Part shown: piece by piece, positions 1 through 8,584 of the stretch
How positions within the stretch are numbered: position 1 is the stretch's first letter
Layout: the number at the start of each line of letters is the position of its first letter
Assembly (NCBI GenBank): GCA_944323755.1
Contig: CALUTR010000004.1
Span: forward strand, 124,001 to 188,000
Length of the DNA stretch: 64,000 nt
Reading direction: 5' to 3'
Origin: an uncultured Helicobacteraceae bacterium
GTDB lineage: Bacteria; Campylobacterota; Campylobacteria; Campylobacterales; Helicobacteraceae
Translations under genes and position numbers: made by a program
Notes under the pieces: model-generated
The model's database searches: none
What the model was told of the DNA's origin: nothing
Seen by the model: only the letters and a program-made list of their open reading frames with translations

Positions 1-78
1 TTATATGAAAATTATGATAAAGATTTATTTACATTGCTACATAGTGATAAGTGGGCTAAGGCTTATAAATTAAGATGA
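1..78 (+). CDS. C-terminal tail of an unidentified protein
   Basis: An open frame runs in from the left edge and stops at the TGA at 76-78. Only 25 residues are visible, hydrophilic and ending in KLR. This is too little to assign a family. It converges with the outer-membrane protein gene on the other strand, with a hairpin between the two stop codons. Confidence 0.5.
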   Translation, partial: LYENYDKDLFTLLHSDKWAKAYKLR

Positions 79-80
79 TA

Positions 81-109
81 TAAAGACTGGTATTAACACC
101 CAATCTTTA
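81..109. terminator. Hairpin between two convergent genes
   Basis: Positions 81-90 pair with 100-109 (10 pairs, one C-A mismatch) around a 9-base loop. It lies between the stop codons of two genes that face each other and is followed on the plus strand by a T-rich stretch. It probably serves as a shared terminator. Confidence 0.4.
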
Positions 110-117
110 TATTATTT

Positions 118-1419
118 TTAGAATCTGTATGAGAATTGAGTCCATAATCTTTGAACATTTATTTGTCCAAATACTATAGCATAATAGGTAGATATCTTTG
201 CACCTTTTGTTATGTTTAGATCAATTGATGGTGTGATTTCAAAGAAAGTTCTATCTTTAGCATTAACTTCTGCTATTTTACCGCCAGTTGGTGATTTGTA
301 AGCACTCACTGCAAAGTTATTTTTACCACTTATTCCCACTATGTCAAGCCCTAGATCTACTATTGAAACTTTTCCTTGCATAGCTACATACCATATATTT
401 ATATGTGTATCTTGTTTTCCACCTTGTCCAGAGAAAGCAAAACCATTTCTTGAATCTCCATAATTATCATACCACCATCTTCCTGCTTTACTAAATGATG
501 CTTGATTGTTTAATGCTACACCATAACCTGAACCAAAACTGCCTACATATCCAATTCTTGTTGCAAATTCATTGATTGGCTTCATAGTGAATTGTAGAGT
601 ATATAAACCTCTTGATTTAGCTCCATCTGTTCCATCAAATTTATACCATACTCTTTTGCCACTTTCTCTTAGCATAGCATTTTTATACATATCGGTATAT
701 GCTATTTGTGCTTTGAACTCATAATTATCACCTATGCTATATTCACTAAATATTGTATTCATAAATTTATCAATATTTGCATACCATACTTTAAACTTTG
801 ACATTCCATATTCACCATCAAAGCCTATCATAGCCATACCATTACCAGTATTAGTTTTTCTATTTTGTGCAGATTGTATGCCACCAAGGTAATATGTATC
901 ACTAGCCCAGCTATCATAATAACTTGCAGTTACTTTTAATCCATCCATGTCATTATTTGTAATGGTTGCACCAACACCCCTATCAAGAGTCGTTTCTGAT
1001 ATTGGACTATTAATTCTCATTTTTCCACCAGTGATTTCTGTTTTTGATTGTGTAAATGAATATCTAGCCCATAATGTGCTAAGACCTGATGTTGTAAGTG
1101 CTGGATTTCCATATCCACCCTCAACTCTAGAAGCATTTACTGCATCATCCGTGTTAACACCAGCTCTAATTGTTCCACCATGTTGGTAAAATATACCAGC
1201 ATTAAAACTAAGGTTACTATTTGCAATATTTCCACTATTTATATCAGCCACAAATCTCATAGAGTAACCCTGTCCTCCATCATTTGTTCCTGTATTTGAT
1301 ACATATCTAATATATGAATTACCATAGATAGTTGCCCCTTTTATTGCATCTTCTAATGATACAGCACCAAGACTAGAGCTAGCTAATGCAAAAGCTGTAA
1401 TTAGTGAAATCTTCTTCAT
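118..1419 (-). CDS. Outer-membrane porin-like protein, Hof-type family
   Basis: A 433-residue protein with a clear signal peptide (first 18 residues, ending SSLGA) and a C-terminal aromatic residue (YRF), as expected for a BAM-assembled beta-barrel. The wording of the barrel resembles the Helicobacter outer-membrane family 2 (Hof-type; HP_OMP_2), which has an OprD-like layout. Typical stretches are IYGNSYIRY near residue 31 and the TNNDMDGLKVTASYYDSW region. The likely role is a porin or channel for small solutes; the substrate cannot be read. An AAGGAG ribosome site sits just before the ATG and a TATACT -10 box lies at 1453-1458. It appears to be a single-gene unit. Confidence 0.8.
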   Translation of the reverse strand: MKKISLITAFALASSSLGAVSLEDAIKGATIYGNSYIRYVSNTGTNDGGQGYSMRFVADINSGNIANSNLSFNAGIFYQHGGTIRAGVNTDDAVNASRVEGGYGNPALTTSGLSTLWARYSFTQSKTEITGGKMRINSPISETTLDRGVGATITNNDMDGLKVTASYYDSWASDTYYLGGIQSAQNRKTNTGNGMAMIGFDGEYGMSKFKVWYANIDKFMNTIFSEYSIGDNYEFKAQIAYTDMYKNAMLRESGKRVWYKFDGTDGAKSRGLYTLQFTMKPINEFATRIGYVGSFGSGYGVALNNQASFSKAGRWWYDNYGDSRNGFAFSGQGGKQDTHINIWYVAMQGKVSIVDLGLDIVGISGKNNFAVSAYKSPTGGKIAEVNAKDRTFFEITPSIDLNITKGAKISTYYAIVFGQINVQRLWTQFSYRF

Positions 1420-1452
1420 TTTGTCTCCTTATGTTTTGCTAAAAACACAAAA

Positions 1453-1458
1453 AGTATA
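1453..1458 (-). promoter_or_regulatory. -10 box for the outer-membrane protein gene
   Basis: TATACT read on the minus strand, 34 bases before the ATG at 1419. No clear -35 box is seen, which is normal for vegetative promoters in Campylobacterota. Confidence 0.4.
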
Positions 1459-1568
1459 ACTAAAAAATAGTTGTTTTGTATATACAAAAAACATAGAATC
1501 TTAATAAATATTAATAAAATCTTAACAATGTAAAAAGATTGTAAATTAGGTTTAATATGCTTGTAAAG

Positions 1569-1976
1569 TTATTCTCTGCTAAATATTATTTTTTTATTTG
1601 TGAGCAATTTGTTATCAGTATATTTTGCCCACAAAATTTTTAGAGTATAGATATTTCCATTACCCAATTTTGCAAATGGAAATTTTGAGTGATATATTTC
1701 TTGTTCATCTTTATTAGATTCTGTAAAAAATGCTTTTATCTGAACACCTTTTATATATAGCAGTTTTTTTGAATCTTTTGCTATTGTGATTGCTATGTTT
1801 GGGTTGATTTTTGCTAGTTGTATATGTTTAGATTCTGCACTACTTTTAATAATTAAGCTAATATTGATTTTATCGAAAGCATAATAACAGCTCGCGCAAT
1901 ACGCTTCATTATGATCAACAACGCTAAAACTCAAAAGATGATTATTTTGTATGAATTTAGTGATTAATTTATCCAT
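1569..1976 (-). CDS. YhbP-like flavin-reductase-fold protein (UPF0306)
   Basis: A 135-residue cytosolic protein that lines up along its length with the YhbP/UPF0306 family of pyridoxamine-phosphate-oxidase-like split barrels. Matching stretches are CASCYYAFD near residue 27, IKGVQIKAFF near residue 75, FPFAKLGNG, and the ending KILWAKYTDNKLLTNKKII. The family is thought to bind a flavin or related cofactor; its reaction is not known to me. It is divergent from the LysE-type exporter, with only about 40 bases between start codons, so the two promoters must be close or overlapping. Confidence 0.7.
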   Translation of the reverse strand: MDKLITKFIQNNHLLSFSVVDHNEAYCASCYYAFDKINISLIIKSSAESKHIQLAKINPNIAITIAKDSKKLLYIKGVQIKAFFTESNKDEQEIYHSKFPFAKLGNGNIYTLKILWAKYTDNKLLTNKKIIFSRE

Positions 1977-2017
1977 TTATGCGCCTAAAATAAAAATTAT
2001 ATCGTAATAGAAAACCT

Positions 2018-2647
2018 ATGGAATTAGTAAGCAAAGGGTTTTTAATAGCATTTTCATTATTTGCAGCTATCGGAGCACAAAATGTATTCGTATTAAAAAA
2101 TGGTATTATGAAAAATCATATTTTTTATATATGTCTTGCTTGTATCTTATGTGATATCATCTTAGTTAGTATAGGAATTTTTGGGATAGCAAGTTTCATT
2201 GCAAAAAATAAAATCATTACCATTTTGTTTGGGGTTATTGGTGGAATCTTTGTTCTAGTGTATGGATTATTAGCCCTTAAATCTGCATTTAAAGCAGATT
2301 CTAGCTTGATATTAAAAAATAATGGCAAAAGGGATACTCTTCAAAAAACAATTATCCAAACACTTTTTATTACGCTTATTAATCCGCATGTATACCTTGA
2401 TACTATTATTATACTTGGTGCTATATCATTGCCACTTGATTTCTATGGGAAGATCTTTTTTGCGTGCGGTGTGATATGTGCCTCTATATCTTGGTTTTTT
2501 TGTCTTGGTTTTGCATCATATAAAGCTAGCATTCTATTTAAAAATCCAAAAACTTGGGTGTTTTTAGATTTATTTACAGCCATAGTTATGTTTGTCGTTG
2601 CATATGGGCTTATATCATTTACAATAGAGCAAATTTTAAGCTTGTGA
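2018..2647 (+). CDS. LysE/ArgO-family amino-acid exporter
   Basis: A 209-residue inner-membrane protein with six hydrophobic segments. The family hallmark GAQNVFVLKNGI lies near residue 19, and TLINPHVYLDT near residue 122 carries the conserved Asn-Pro. It should export basic or other amino acids by proton-coupled exchange; the substrate is not certain. The ATG at 2018 has only a weak ribosome site. Its last 12 bases overlap the end of the histidine kinase gene on the opposite strand. Confidence 0.85.
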   Translation: MELVSKGFLIAFSLFAAIGAQNVFVLKNGIMKNHIFYICLACILCDIILVSIGIFGIASFIAKNKIITILFGVIGGIFVLVYGLLALKSAFKADSSLILKNNGKRDTLQKTIIQTLFITLINPHVYLDTIIILGAISLPLDFYGKIFFACGVICASISWFFCLGFASYKASILFKNPKTWVFLDLFTAIVMFVVAYGLISFTIEQILSL

Positions 2648-4294
2648 TGCAAAGGTGATTTTAAATTCACTGCCTTTATTTTCTTTGCTATTTAATTCTA
2701 TTTTTGCATTATGGTATTTTGCAACAGATTTCACGATAGAAAGTCCAAGTCCAGTGCCACCTAGATTTTTGCTTCTACTTTTATCTACACAATAAAATCG
2801 CTCAAACACACGCTTTTGTGCCTCTTTTGGTATGCCAATGCCACTATCTTTAATGCTAAATATAATGTTGCTTTTTTGTGTTTGTAGATTGATTTTTATG
2901 TAGCCATTTTCTTTGTTGTATTTGATTGCATTATCGCATAGATTGTAAATTAGGTTTTCTATTAATTGCTTATTTCCTAGTATGTATGCATTATCTAGAT
3001 TTGATGTGATTGTTATTTTTTTATTTTTTGCAATTATTTGAAGTCTATCAAGTACGCTATTTGTGATTGTTTTTAGATTGATTTTATCTATTGTAATATT
3101 TACTCCATTTTCATCTAAAAATGATAGCTTTAAAATCTCATCAATCATTTCTAATAATCGCTTTGCTTCTTTTTCGATTTTTTCTATAAATATTTTTAAA
3201 TCTTTCTCTCTTACTAGATTGCTATTTATCATTTCACTACTTGCAATGATTGAAGTAAGTGGTGTTTTAAGCTCGTGCGTTACATTTGCGCTAAATTCTT
3301 TTCGCATATTTTGTGCAAGTATAAGCGCATCAATATCTCGTAATATAATGATAATCCCTCTAAATTTTCCTTTTGAATGTATCGGGCAAAATATCACTTC
3401 GCATTCTTTATTGTTGATTTTGATTGTTGTTATTTGCTGTTGATTATCTTTTTTTAGTGTGTTTAAATAGAGTAATACTTGTTGTAAAAACAAATGGTCA
3501 TCAATCTCATCGATATTTATCATTTTTTCGATATTTTTGAAGTATTCATTAGCCTTTTTATTTGCTAGTAGAATTTTGCCTTGCTTGTTTAATAATACAA
3601 GTCCATCACTCATATTTTGTGTAAGTAGCAGCATTTGAGCTTGCTTTTGTTTGAGACCTTTGAGCTGATTTTTTATTAGTTTATATTCATTTTTTAATGC
3701 TTGAGCAAGTGGCTTTAGCTCTGTATATGGGATTTTTTGGATAATGTTTTCTAAATTTAGTTTATATAGTGGTTTTATAATCGATTTTGTAAGCATTCTA
3801 GCAATAAAAAAGCATATTATGCTACATAGTATAAATTCAAATGCAAAATACGGCAAAAGATTCCAAATTACATTTTCTATATCTTTTTTTGGTTGTGAGA
3901 TTCTTAGGATTATTTTTTTATCATCAAAATTTATTATTTTTGCAAAATACAGCATATTTGTTTTCATCGTATCTGAATATCTAATGCTTGTAGCTTCGTT
4001 ATTTATGATTGCATTGATGATTTCTACTCTATCATTGTGATTTTGTAGATTCTCATTTGTATTATCATAAATCACTTCGCCATTTTCTTGTATTATGCTT
4101 ATTCTATATGTGTTTGGTATTTTGTTTTCTATAAGATTTGAGATATTTGTTTCTAGAATCTTTGCTTCTTTTTTTAATTCTATGAATGCTTGTTTTGTGA
4201 GTATAGATTCTACTGCAAGTAATATCATCACATTTGCGATGATTAGTAAAAGAGTTGTTGTTAGAAAAATAGCGCTAAAGATTTTTTTATGCAT
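2636..4294 (-). CDS. Phosphate-responsive sensor histidine kinase, PhoR/PhosS-like
   Basis: A 552-residue membrane kinase. It has TM1 at about 7-27, a periplasmic part to about 145, and TM2 at about 147-166. A PAS-like part around 222-325 (NMSDGLVLLNKQGKILLAN) follows, then the dimerisation helix with phospho-acceptor H340 (THELKTPLTS), N box 451-455, G1 DSGIGIP 483-489 and G2 GGTGLGLS 512-519. Start and stop of the response-regulator gene and this one overlap by 8 bases, so they are translationally coupled. Its place at the end of the pst operon says it senses phosphate status. In Campylobacter the unrelated-by-sensor PhosS does this job, so PhoR versus PhosS naming is left open. Confidence 0.85.
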   Translation of the reverse strand: MHKKIFSAIFLTTTLLLIIANVMILLAVESILTKQAFIELKKEAKILETNISNLIENKIPNTYRISIIQENGEVIYDNTNENLQNHNDRVEIINAIINNEATSIRYSDTMKTNMLYFAKIINFDDKKIILRISQPKKDIENVIWNLLPYFAFEFILCSIICFFIARMLTKSIIKPLYKLNLENIIQKIPYTELKPLAQALKNEYKLIKNQLKGLKQKQAQMLLLTQNMSDGLVLLNKQGKILLANKKANEYFKNIEKMINIDEIDDHLFLQQVLLYLNTLKKDNQQQITTIKINNKECEVIFCPIHSKGKFRGIIIILRDIDALILAQNMRKEFSANVTHELKTPLTSIIASSEMINSNLVREKDLKIFIEKIEKEAKRLLEMIDEILKLSFLDENGVNITIDKINLKTITNSVLDRLQIIAKNKKITITSNLDNAYILGNKQLIENLIYNLCDNAIKYNKENGYIKINLQTQKSNIIFSIKDSGIGIPKEAQKRVFERFYCVDKSRSKNLGGTGLGLSIVKSVAKYHNAKIELNSKENKGSEFKITFASQA

Positions 4295-4958
4295 TTAGTT
4301 TCTCTAGTTTATATCCAACCCCGCGAATAGTCTTGATATGCTCACCCCAAGATCCAAGCTTTTGACGCAGAGTTTTTATGTGCATATCAAGTGTGCGACT
4401 TTCATAAGTGTAGCTATATCCCCATATTTCTTCTAGTAATTTATCTCTGTTGAATGTATAATCTGGATTTTTAAGCAGAAAACCTAATAATTCAAATTCT
4501 TTGAGTGTGAGTTCTATGGTTTTTCCATTGATAGATACATTATGTTTTTTGTGTGAAAATTCTAATCCATCAAGTAAAATTTCACTTTCTTGATTGTCCA
4601 ATCTTCTTAAAATCACTCTAACCCTAGCAAGCAATTCCATAACTCCAAAAGGTTTAGTGATGTAATCATCAGCACCCAAATCAAGCCCTTTTACCTTTTC
4701 ATATTCGTTATTTAATGCAGTTAAGAGTATTGTTGATATATTTTTAGTTTTTGGATTTGTTTTGATTTTTTCTAATATTTCAAATCCACTAATACCAGGT
4801 AACATTACATCAAGGATTACAACTTGAGGGACTTTAATTTTAAGTGCATCAAAAAACTTATCAACCTCACTAAAGCCTTGAGATTCTATATTTTGGCTTT
4901 TAAGTGCATAGCCCACAAGCTCTAAGATCGAAGTATCATCTTCTAAGATATAAACCAC
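4287..4958 (-). CDS. PhoB/PhosR-like OmpR-family response regulator
   Basis: A 223-residue regulator. The receiver domain (1-118) has acidic residues E6, D7 and D8, phospho-acceptor D50 (VVILDVMLPG), T80 and K102. The winged-helix DNA-binding domain (about 127-220) has the OmpR-type TLKEFELLGFLLKNP and the ending IRGVGYKLE. It should be phosphorylated by the overlapping downstream kinase and act on the direct-repeat site upstream of pstS (8472-8490). The gene is 12 bases after pstB, in the same operon. Confidence 0.88.
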   Translation of the reverse strand: MVYILEDDTSILELVGYALKSQNIESQGFSEVDKFFDALKIKVPQVVILDVMLPGISGFEILEKIKTNPKTKNISTILLTALNNEYEKVKGLDLGADDYITKPFGVMELLARVRVILRRLDNQESEILLDGLEFSHKKHNVSINGKTIELTLKEFELLGFLLKNPDYTFNRDKLLEEIWGYSYTYESRTLDMHIKTLRQKLGSWGEHIKTIRGVGYKLEKLNA

Positions 4959-4970
4959 TTTTGCTCCTTA

Positions 4971-5729
4971 TCACCCAAACTTACCTTCAATATAATCTTT
5001 TGTCTTTTTATCTTTTGGTTTAGTGAAAATATTTTTTGTTTCATCAAATTCTATCATTTCTCCAAGCAAGAAAAAAGCCGTTTTATCCGAGATTCTGTGT
5101 GCTTGTTGCATATTGTGCGTCACGATAATAATGGTGTATTCTTTTTTGAGTTTATTAATAAGCTCTTCTATTTTTAGCGTTGAGATTGGATCAAGTGCGC
5201 TTGTTGGCTCATCCATTAAAATTACCTCAGGATTAATCGCGATAGTTCGTGCGATACAAAGTCTTTGTTGCTGCCCACCACTAAGGCTTAGCGCACTTTG
5301 CTTTAATCTATCTTTTAAATCTTTCCATAATCCCACATCTTTAAGGCTCTCTTCCACGATAGAATCTAGCTTTGATTTATTCTTTATCCCGTGTGTTTTA
5401 GGACCAAAGGTGATATTATCATAAATACTCATCGGAAAGGGATTTGGCTTTTGAAACACCATACCTACCTTTTTACGCAGAGCATTGACATCGTATTTTT
5501 TATAGATATTATCATTATAAAGTAAGATTTTGCCAGTGATTTTGCACCCTTCCACTAAGTCATTCATACGATTGAGACTTTTTATAAAAGTAGATTTCCC
5601 GCACCCACTAGGTCCGATAAATGCAGTTACTTCGCTTTTTAGAATCTGCATATTAATGTTTTTAAGTGCGTGAAAATCCCCATAGTAGAGATTCATATCT
5701 TTTATGCTAAAGCAAGGTTTTTTATTCAT
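4971..5729 (-). CDS. pstB: Phosphate ABC transporter ATP-binding protein PstB
   Basis: A 252-residue ATPase of the high-affinity phosphate importer. Walker [10 protein letters not shown] is at 39-47, the Q-loop [11 protein letters not shown] carries Q93, the signature LSGGQQQR is at 149-156, Walker [13 protein letters not shown] is at 169-180, and the H-loop is in [19 protein letters not shown] and the length of about 250 are typical of PstB rather than other ABC proteins. It is preceded by pstA (13-base gap) and an AGGAG ribosome site. Confidence 0.96.
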   Translation of the reverse strand: MNKKPCFSIKDMNLYYGDFHALKNINMQILKSEVTAFIGPSGCGKSTFIKSLNRMNDLVEGCKITGKILLYNDNIYKKYDVNALRKKVGMVFQKPNPFPMSIYDNITFGPKTHGIKNKSKLDSIVEESLKDVGLWKDLKDRLKQSALSLSGGQQQRLCIARTIAINPEVILMDEPTSALDPISTLKIEELINKLKKEYTIIIVTHNMQQAHRISDKTAFFLLGEMIEFDETKNIFTKPKDKKTKDYIEGKFG

Positions 5730-5742
5730 TTATTTTACTCCT

Positions 5743-6576
5743 TTAGGCTTTTGTGAGTTTTTTAGCTATGTAATTTGAAATAAGATTAATCATAAGCACT
5801 ATAACAATAAGCACCATTGCCGTGCTATAAGCTTCATTAATATACAAGCCCTCGCCTGAAATCATATACATATGCACGCTAAGTGTGCGTGCAGAATCTA
5901 GTGCCCCCGCCACCTTTGCTACACTCCCAGCGGTATAAAGCAATGCAGCACTCTCTCCTACAATCTTGCCAATACTTAAAATCACACCGGCCAAAATCCC
6001 CGGAATTGCTGCAGGAAGCACGATAGCAAAGATTGTGCGAAGTTTGCCAGCACCAAGCGCAAAACTTGCCTCTCTAAAACTTAAAGGAACTGAATGCAAG
6101 GCTTCTTGCGTGCTACGCAATATTAAAGGCAACACCATAATAGAAATTGTTAATACTCCAGCTAAAAAGCTATACCCAAAACCTGCAAATTTAACAAACA
6201 CTAAAAAGCCAAAAAGCCCATACACAATGCTTGGAATCCCAACAAGCGTCTCTGCAGCTAGTGCAATGAGAGCTTTAATCTTTGAAGTTTTTTTGCCATA
6301 TTCACTCAAAAATATCGCTCCAAAAATCCCAAAAGGCATAGCAATAATAAGTGATGCTAGCACCATATTAATTGTATTAATAATTGAAGGCATCATTGAG
6401 ATATTATTACTATTGTATTCCCATTCAAAAAGCTTAGGATTAAGATGCGCTATGCCTTTTATAAAAATAAATCCAATAAGCAATATGAACACACCCATTG
6501 TTAGCACCATAGCACCACGCAGTGAGTAAAAAATCACATTTGAAATAAAATCTCTTTTTGCACTTATTTTTTTCAT
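5743..6576 (-). CDS. pstA: Phosphate ABC transporter permease PstA
   Basis: A 277-residue permease with six predicted membrane segments. The cytoplasmic EAA loop (SFREASFALGAGKLRTIFAIVLPAAIPGI region) docks onto PstB, and GESAALLYTAGS is a typical PstA stretch. It pairs with PstC to form the phosphate channel. It lies between pstC (9-base gap) and pstB (13-base gap) in a single transcript. Confidence 0.95.
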   Translation of the reverse strand: MKKISAKRDFISNVIFYSLRGAMVLTMGVFILLIGFIFIKGIAHLNPKLFEWEYNSNNISMMPSIINTINMVLASLIIAMPFGIFGAIFLSEYGKKTSKIKALIALAAETLVGIPSIVYGLFGFLVFVKFAGFGYSFLAGVLTISIMVLPLILRSTQEALHSVPLSFREASFALGAGKLRTIFAIVLPAAIPGILAGVILSIGKIVGESAALLYTAGSVAKVAGALDSARTLSVHMYMISGEGLYINEAYSTAMVLIVIVLMINLISNYIAKKLTKA

Positions 6577-6585
6577 TGTTATTTC

Positions 6586-7440
6586 CTAGTGCTTGGATTT
6601 TTTGAGTGCATTAAAGCTAAGATTTATAAGTAAGATAAATACAAACAACACCACGCCATTAGCAATTAATACATCTCTATGTAATCCTGTAGAATAACCC
6701 ATTTCAAGTACGATACCAGTTGTGAGTGTGCGTACACCATCTAGCAGTGAAGTTGGGATTTGGGTTTGATTACCAGCTACCATTACCACCGCCATAGCTT
6801 CACCTATCGCACGCCCAACGCCAAGTATAATGGAAGCTAAGATTCCAGATTTTGCCGCAGGGAGCATCGCAAAAATCACACTTCTCTCACTACTTGCTCC
6901 AAGTGCTAACGCTCCCTCATAATAGCTCCTAGGCACAGAATCTATCGCGCTTTTTGATACAAGTATAATCGTAGGAAGTATCATAATAGCTAGAATAATA
7001 GAGGCTGCTAAAAGACTTTTGCCCGAAACTCCACTAAAAATCGTGCTTAAAAATGGCACAATAATCACAAGCCCAAAAAACCCATACACAACACTTGGTA
7101 TCGCACCTAAAAGCTCAACTGCAGGGATTAAAAACCGCTTCAATCTCATAGAACAAAATTGTGAAAGATAAATAGCACTAAGCACACCAAGCGGCACACC
7201 AAATAAAATAGCAAGTGCAGTTACGCACAAGCTCCCTACAATCATAGTCAAAATCCCAAAGACTTCAACTTCATAATTCCAATATGTCTCAAACAAATAA
7301 TCACTTATACCAATAGTTTTTATCGTAGGTATGGCATTAGCAAATAAAAATACACATATAGAAAGTACCGCGATGATTGAGACAAGCGCACACAATCCAA
7401 AAAGAAACTGAAAAAATCTTTCTTTCAAAGTATTTGACAT
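6586..7440 (-). CDS. pstC: Phosphate ABC transporter permease PstC
   Basis: A 284-residue permease with six predicted membrane segments. It has PstC-type stretches AIPSVVYGFFGL near residue 114, an EAA loop (YYEGALALGASSERSVIFAMLPAAKSGI region) and GRAIGEAMAVVMVAGN. The partner of PstA. A strong hairpin (7514-7542) lies between pstS and this gene, so it may be expressed at a lower level than the binding protein. Confidence 0.95.
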   Translation of the reverse strand: MSNTLKERFFQFLFGLCALVSIIAVLSICVFLFANAIPTIKTIGISDYLFETYWNYEVEVFGILTMIVGSLCVTALAILFGVPLGVLSAIYLSQFCSMRLKRFLIPAVELLGAIPSVVYGFFGLVIIVPFLSTIFSGVSGKSLLAASIILAIMILPTIILVSKSAIDSVPRSYYEGALALGASSERSVIFAMLPAAKSGILASIILGVGRAIGEAMAVVMVAGNQTQIPTSLLDGVRTLTTGIVLEMGYSTGLHRDVLIANGVVLFVFILLINLSFNALKKSKH

Positions 7441-7510
7441 TCCCTTATCCTTAGAAAAGCCTTATGCTCTACACAATTAATGCATACAGCACAAGGCGCT
7501 TTAAATTAGT

Positions 7511-7542
7511 AAAAGCTAGATTCTGTATTTTAGAATCTAGCT
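7511..7542 (-). terminator. Intra-operon hairpin between pstS and pstC
   Basis: A perfect 11-bp stem (7514-7524 with 7532-7542) with a 7-base loop. Read on the minus strand it is followed by TTTT and then a mixed AT stretch. Its place between the binding-protein gene and the permease genes fits a partial terminator that keeps PstS abundant relative to PstCAB. The stem is built from the word AGATTCT and its complement, which is abundant genome-wide here. Confidence 0.55.
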
Positions 7543-7583
7543 CCTGTGAGGCTTAAGTGCCTAGAAATTTGTAAATTCAGCTA

Positions 7584-8405
7584 TTATTTGATCTCTTCCC
7601 ACTCTGTGATTTCCCCTAAGAAAATCTTTTTCACATTGTCTTTAGAGATAGAATCTAGCTTATTTGATTTATTTACAATCACTGCTAAGCCATCAATTGC
7701 TAACACTTGCACTTTAATGCCTTTTTTAAGCTCTGCATCTTTAATCTCACGAGATACCATACCAATATCTGCTGTGCCATCAACCACAGAATTCACTCCA
7801 GTAGTAGAATCTGATTGCAAGACTTCAATATTTGCATTTGGATTAAGTGCTTTGTAGCTTTCAGCAAGCTTTTCCATAAGTGGATAAATAGAGCTTGACC
7901 CAGCAATCACAAGCTTACCGCTTGGCTTTTTAGAGCTAAATGAATTTTCTTTTGTAGCGATATAACCAGCCTTTTGTATTACTTGCTTTGCCCCAATTGC
8001 ATATTCTAAGAAATCTTGTGCTAAAGGATTCTCTTTTTTTGTTACAAGATTAAATGGGCGTGAAATCTTATAGCTTTTATTGTTAATAGTATCTATGCTT
8101 GGTGCTATACCATCGATTTTGAGTGCTTTTACATTATCTTTGAGTGAGCCTAAAGAAATGTAGCCAATGGCGTTTTTAGAATTTGCAATGCTTGTAACCA
8201 TAACACCAGTTGAATTTGTTACTTCCGCTTTTTGTGATATAGCATCTACTTTCTTGCCTTTAATCTCCTTTTGAATACCAAAAATCTCTACAAAAGCCCC
8301 TCTTGTACCAGAACCCATCTCCCTTGTGATAGGATGTATAGCCTCTGCATACGCAATACTGCTTAAACTAAATATCACCAAGATTCCTAAAATTATTTTT
8401 TTCAT
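7584..8405 (-). CDS. pstS: Periplasmic phosphate-binding protein, circularly permuted PstS type
   Basis: A 273-residue secreted protein; residues 1-20 are the signal peptide (ending SIAYA). It belongs to the PstS-like binding-protein family, but the halves are swapped. Residues 23-155 match the second half of an ordinary PstS: GSGTR at 31-35, NSTGVMVTSIANSKNAIGYIS, then KAGYIA near 145. Residues 163-273 match the first half: GKLVIAGSSSIYPLMEKLA, SDSTTGV near 198, DIGMVSRE, VNKSNKLDSIS, and an ending in ITEWEEIK. In the usual order the ITxW segment leads straight into the SGTR segment, so the ends of this protein fall exactly at that junction. It opens the pst operon and should deliver phosphate to PstCAB. 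I recall similar permuted proteins in some Firmicutes. Confidence 0.85.
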   Translation of the reverse strand: MKKIILGILVIFSLSSIAYAEAIHPITREMGSGTRGAFVEIFGIQKEIKGKKVDAISQKAEVTNSTGVMVTSIANSKNAIGYISLGSLKDNVKALKIDGIAPSIDTINNKSYKISRPFNLVTKKENPLAQDFLEYAIGAKQVIQKAGYIATKENSFSSKKPSGKLVIAGSSSIYPLMEKLAESYKALNPNANIEVLQSDSTTGVNSVVDGTADIGMVSREIKDAELKKGIKVQVLAIDGLAVIVNKSNKLDSISKDNVKKIFLGEITEWEEIK

Positions 8406-8454
8406 TTTATTTCCTTAATTCTTGATATTTTAGGTAATTATAAAGATGCAGTGT

Positions 8455-8490
8455 AAAATATGATGGTTGAATTTGTAAAATTTTTGTAAA
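8455..8490 (-). promoter_or_regulatory. Pho-box-like direct repeat and -10 box before pstS
   Basis: On the minus strand TTTACA occurs twice (8490-8485 and 8479-8474) with an 11-bp repeat, the phasing of PhoB/PhoP-type sites. A TATTTT -10 candidate at 8460-8455 follows the second copy by the usual distance, so the repeat takes the -35 position. A second, stronger -10 match (TATAAT) lies at 8442-8437. The response regulator at the end of the same operon is the likely binder. Confidence 0.5.
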
Positions 8491-8584
8491 TTATTAAAGA
8501 TATATAAAAGACAAATATGAGCAGCTATTTATAATCTAGATGTAATAAATGATAATTGTGTAACAACTATATGGGAGGTGGTGT

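Noticed and set aside
8406..8584. Retron-type msr/msd RNA upstream of the reverse transcriptase
   Set aside because: The space is only about 180 bases, shared with the pst promoter, and no long inverted repeat or branching-G context was found.
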